A stretch of 64,000 bases of DNA from the NCBI GenBank assembly GCA_903921205.1, contig CAIXPF010000034.1, positions 1-64,000 on the forward strand, given 5' to 3'. The DNA is from an uncultured Acidimicrobiia bacterium (GTDB lineage Bacteria; Actinomycetota; Acidimicrobiia; Acidimicrobiales; CAIXPF01). Position numbers and translations under genes: made by a program. The notes under the pieces are model-generated. The model searched no databases. It was given only the letters and a program-made list of their open reading frames with translations, and was not told where the DNA came from. Shown piece after piece: positions 61,933 to 64,000 of this stretch (position 1 is the stretch's first letter; each line of letters begins with the position of its first letter).

Positions 61933-63411
61933 TCAGGCCGCTGCGGCAACGGCGCCTGCGTCCATCCCCGATGCGGCGCGACGCTGGCGGGACCGGCTGA
62001 TCGCCGCCACGGTCGAGCAGGTGAGCCCGAGACCGGCGAAGACCGCGCCGAACAGGAACGTGCCGGCGAAACGCCCGGCCGAGGCCGAGTCGCCCAGCAC
62101 CACCAGCATGATCTGGATGCCCGACACGATGCCGACATACAGCATGGTCTGGTTCATCCCGGTGGCCACGCCGATGTCCTTGGGGTCGACCGACCCGGCC
62201 ACCAGCGTGGTGTAGGCAGGCGAGCCGATACCGGCCGAGGCCCCTGAGAGCACCAGACCCAGGACCACCAACACCACCGCCTGGGTCTGCGCGCCGAGCG
62301 CGAAGGACACCATCGACGCGATCATCATCGACGACGCCGCCACCATCGGGATGCCCTCGCCGACCTTGGTGGTGATGATGCCGCCGAGCGGCGAGCACGC
62401 AGCGAACACCCCCGGTCGGGGAGCCATCAGCACCGCCACCAGACCGACGCCGTAGCCGAAGCGGTCACCGAGCAGCAGCGGGGTGAGCACGAAACCGCCC
62501 ATGTAGGCGAACTGGTTCAGCGAGTTGGCCAGCAGCGGCGCGGTGAACGTGGGTCGCCGGAAGTAGTCGAGCCGCAGCAACGGGTAGGGATGGCGCTTCT
62601 CGGTACGGATGAACAGCGTCAGCGCCACCACCGCGCCGAGGGCGAAGGCCGCGACCCACGGGTCGAACAGGCCGGAGCGCACCGCCACGCTGACCGCCAG
62701 CAGGGTGCCCAGGATGGTGCCGGCCAGTGACAGCGACCCGACGATGTCGAGCGGCACCTTGGCCCGCAACTCCGACTCGCGCAGCACCCGGGCGGCCAGC
62801 AGCCAGGCCACCAGCGAGACGACGGCGAAGAACCAGAAGATGCCGCGCCAGCCGACGACGCCCACCATGGGGCCACCCACGACCAGACCGATGGTCGGCG
62901 CCCCGGTGGTGGCGAACTGGAACCAGCCCATGGCCGTGGCGCGGCGCTTGAGACCGTAGGCCGCCATCATCAGTGCCATGCCGTTGGGCTGCACCAGGGC
63001 CCCGCACATCCCGAACATCACCCGGAAGGTGATCAGCGACGCCGCGTTCCACGACAGGGCGCACAGCCCGGTGGTGACGACCGACCCGGCGAGGCCCACC
63101 AGGAACATCTTGCGATGGCCCTTGATGTCGCCCAGCTTGCCCCCGAGCGGGGTGAACACCGCCATGGTCAGCATCAGGCCGGTGACGATCCAGCCCAAGG
63201 TCGTCCGGCTGGTGCCGAGGTCGTTGGCGATGACCGCCAGGGAGACCGTGACGATGGTCATCAGCGAGCCGAAGCCCATCACCGCCAGCATCACGGTGAA
63301 CAGCAGCTTCTTGCGGTAGCCGCTGTCCTCGTCGAACGCCGCCGCGGCTGCGGCGTCAGCTGCGGCCACATCGTCGGCCGCCGCTGCGTCCTGCGCCATC
63401 GGCTTCGTCAC
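61933..63411 (-). CDS. MFS transporter, EmrB/QacA (DHA2) type
   Basis: A 492-residue transporter with about 14 helices after an Asp/Ala-rich cytoplasmic tail of 30 residues. Helix 1 reads LLFTVMLAVMGFGSLMTIVT. The loop 2-3 motif is GGKLGDIKGHRKMFLVGLAG, and the mid region GAPTIGLVVGGPMVGVVGWR resembles motif C of antiporters. GTG 63411 is proposed because GAGGGGG lies about 6 nt upstream; the track's ATG 63417 would sit directly on it. A palindrome 47 bp upstream may be the operator of a repressor. The substrate is unknown. Confidence 0.85.
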   Translation of the reverse strand: MTKPMAQDAAAADDVAAADAAAAAAFDEDSGYRKKLLFTVMLAVMGFGSLMTIVTVSLAVIANDLGTSRTTLGWIVTGLMLTMAVFTPLGGKLGDIKGHRKMFLVGLAGSVVTTGLCALSWNAASLITFRVMFGMCGALVQPNGMALMMAAYGLKRRATAMGWFQFATTGAPTIGLVVGGPMVGVVGWRGIFWFFAVVSLVAWLLAARVLRESELRAKVPLDIVGSLSLAGTILGTLLAVSVAVRSGLFDPWVAAFALGAVVALTLFIRTEKRHPYPLLRLDYFRRPTFTAPLLANSLNQFAYMGGFVLTPLLLGDRFGYGVGLVAVLMAPRPGVFAACSPLGGIITTKVGEGIPMVAASSMMIASMVSFALGAQTQAVVLVVLGLVLSGASAGIGSPAYTTLVAGSVDPKDIGVATGMNQTMLYVGIVSGIQIMLVVLGDSASAGRFAGTFLFGAVFAGLGLTCSTVAAISRSRQRRAASGMDAGAVAAAA

Positions 63412-63457
63412 GGACATCCCCCTCGCTCGACCATGCTGCGACGCCGGTCCCGATACT

Positions 63458-63471
63458 TGACGATGTCGTCA
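63458..63471. promoter_or_regulatory. Palindromic operator upstream of MFS gene
   Basis: TGACGA-TG-TCGTCA is a perfect 6-bp inverted repeat with a 2-bp centre, extended by AC...GT on either side with one mismatch. TetR- or MarR-type repressors of efflux genes often bind such sites. No repressor gene is in the window. Confidence 0.5.
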
Positions 63472-63532
63472 CGTTACGGGGTCGCACGTGGTGATGGCAC
63501 AGGACGGTGACCGACGCCACCCCGCGACGTCG

Positions 63533-64000
63533 TCAGACCCGCTGGGTGGTCCTGGTCCCGAACAGCCCGGACGGCTTGAACAGCAGCACGACGAGGATCA
63601 GCACGAACGCGACGACCAGCGAGAAGTTCGACTTCATCCAGCCGAGACCGGGAAGTTCCTGCCCGTACCCGAGGACGAGACTCTGCACGGCGGCGATCAC
63701 GAACGACCCGATCACGGCGCCGCCGATGCTGTCGAGCCCGCCGAGGGTGGCGGCGGCGAACGCGAAGATGACCAACTTGGCCATGAACGCCGGTTCGAGG
63801 TTCGTCTGCTTGGCGACCAGGGTCGCGCCGAGCGTGCCGAACCCCGCGGCAAGGGCCCAACCGAACTGCAAGGTCGGGCCGACCCGGATGCCGGCGAGGC
63901 GCGCCGACTCGACGCTGGAGGACACCGCACGGAACCGCAGCCCCAGCTTCGTGCGGCTCAGCAGCAGATGCAGTCCTACGACGACCACGGCGCACAGAAC
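63533..64000 (-). CDS. Branched-chain amino-acid ABC permease (LivH type), C-terminal part
   Basis: The last 155 codons are visible and the 5' end lies beyond the window. The sequence has the cytoplasmic loop segment RTKLGLRFRAVSSSVESARL and then LAGIRVGPTLQFGWALAAGF. It continues with helices FAAATLGGLDSIGGAVIGSF and VVAFVLILVVLLFKPSGLFG, the LivH-type ending. In these importers it pairs with LivM, LivG, LivF and a substrate-binding protein, which would lie upstream of the window edge or elsewhere. The substrate could be amino acids, urea or amides. The track's first Met (63988) is not the start. Confidence 0.85.
   Translation of the reverse strand, partial: VLCAVVVVGLHLLLSRTKLGLRFRAVSSSVESARLAGIRVGPTLQFGWALAAGFGTLGATLVAKQTNLEPAFMAKLVIFAFAAATLGGLDSIGGAVIGSFVIAAVQSLVLGYGQELPGLGWMKSNFSLVVAFVLILVVLLFKPSGLFGTRTTQRV

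Overview
The window is high-GC DNA with actinobacterial markers: a WhiB regulator, a GlnR-type orphan response regulator, an ArsA-ATPase pair of the mycobacterial Rv3679/Rv3680 type, a DUF3499 protein, an acyl-CoA carboxylase with an epsilon subunit, and F420/LLM-type oxidoreductases. It also carries GlnRS, SelA/SelB, leucyl/phenylalanyl-tRNA-protein transferase and an ethylmalonyl-CoA mutase-type enzyme. That mixture suggests a deep-branching actinomycete, perhaps class Acidimicrobiia; the class-level placement is inference. I see no insertion sequence, prophage, CRISPR array or rRNA. One tRNA, tRNA-Pro(CGG), is present. No gene-free stretch exceeds 300 bases. The longest gaps, at most about 190 bp, hold leaderless-type promoters, hairpins or short tandem repeats.

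Layout. 1-2.3 kb: two divergent type I glutamine synthetases and GlnR, a nitrogen-control cluster. 2.3-7.4 kb: a fused, shortened xanthine-dehydrogenase-like protein with a tiny membrane protein behind it, a class III aminotransferase, an A-type Fe-S carrier and an Mrp ATPase. 7.5-12.6 kb: FxsA, then selA, an MFS transporter coupled to it, and selB (selenocysteine incorporation). 12.7-17.7 kb: WhiB, NfeD, two ArsA-type ATPases with complementary P-loop substitutions, a STAS protein, a stand-alone receiver, and tRNA-Pro. 17.8-22.4 kb: DUF3499, MazG-like, an unfamiliar AAA+ ATPase, and the aspartate-pathway genes asd and ask. 22.5-28.5 kb: membrane-anchored cyclophilin, S51 peptidase, methyltransferase-like protein, Aat, ethylmalonyl-CoA mutase, degenerate GGDEF protein. 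28.5-46.3 kb: acyl-CoA metabolism (thioesterases, split MaoC hydratase, crotonase, CoA-transferase, two carboxyltransferases, AccE-like subunit, acyl-CoA ligase) with an amidohydrolase, an LLM enzyme, an ABC exporter and a LOG protein. 46.3-64 kb: LigD-type polymerase domain, a broken LLM gene, UppP, MFS pumps, LLM enzymes, lipoprotein, SDR, 2-oxoglutarate oxygenase, acetoacetyl-CoA synthetase, GlnRS, an ABC-2 exporter pair and a partial branched-chain amino-acid permease.

A recurring feature is a TANNNT hexamer, most often TAG[CG]NT, lying 6-10 nt upstream of the start codon in front of 21 genes. It implies widespread leaderless transcription and fixes several start codons differently from the ORF track. 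ATGA/GTGA overlaps mark coupled pairs: selA-MFS, MaoC pair, crotonase-thioesterase, LLM-carboxyltransferase, ligase-polymerase, and both ABC pairs.
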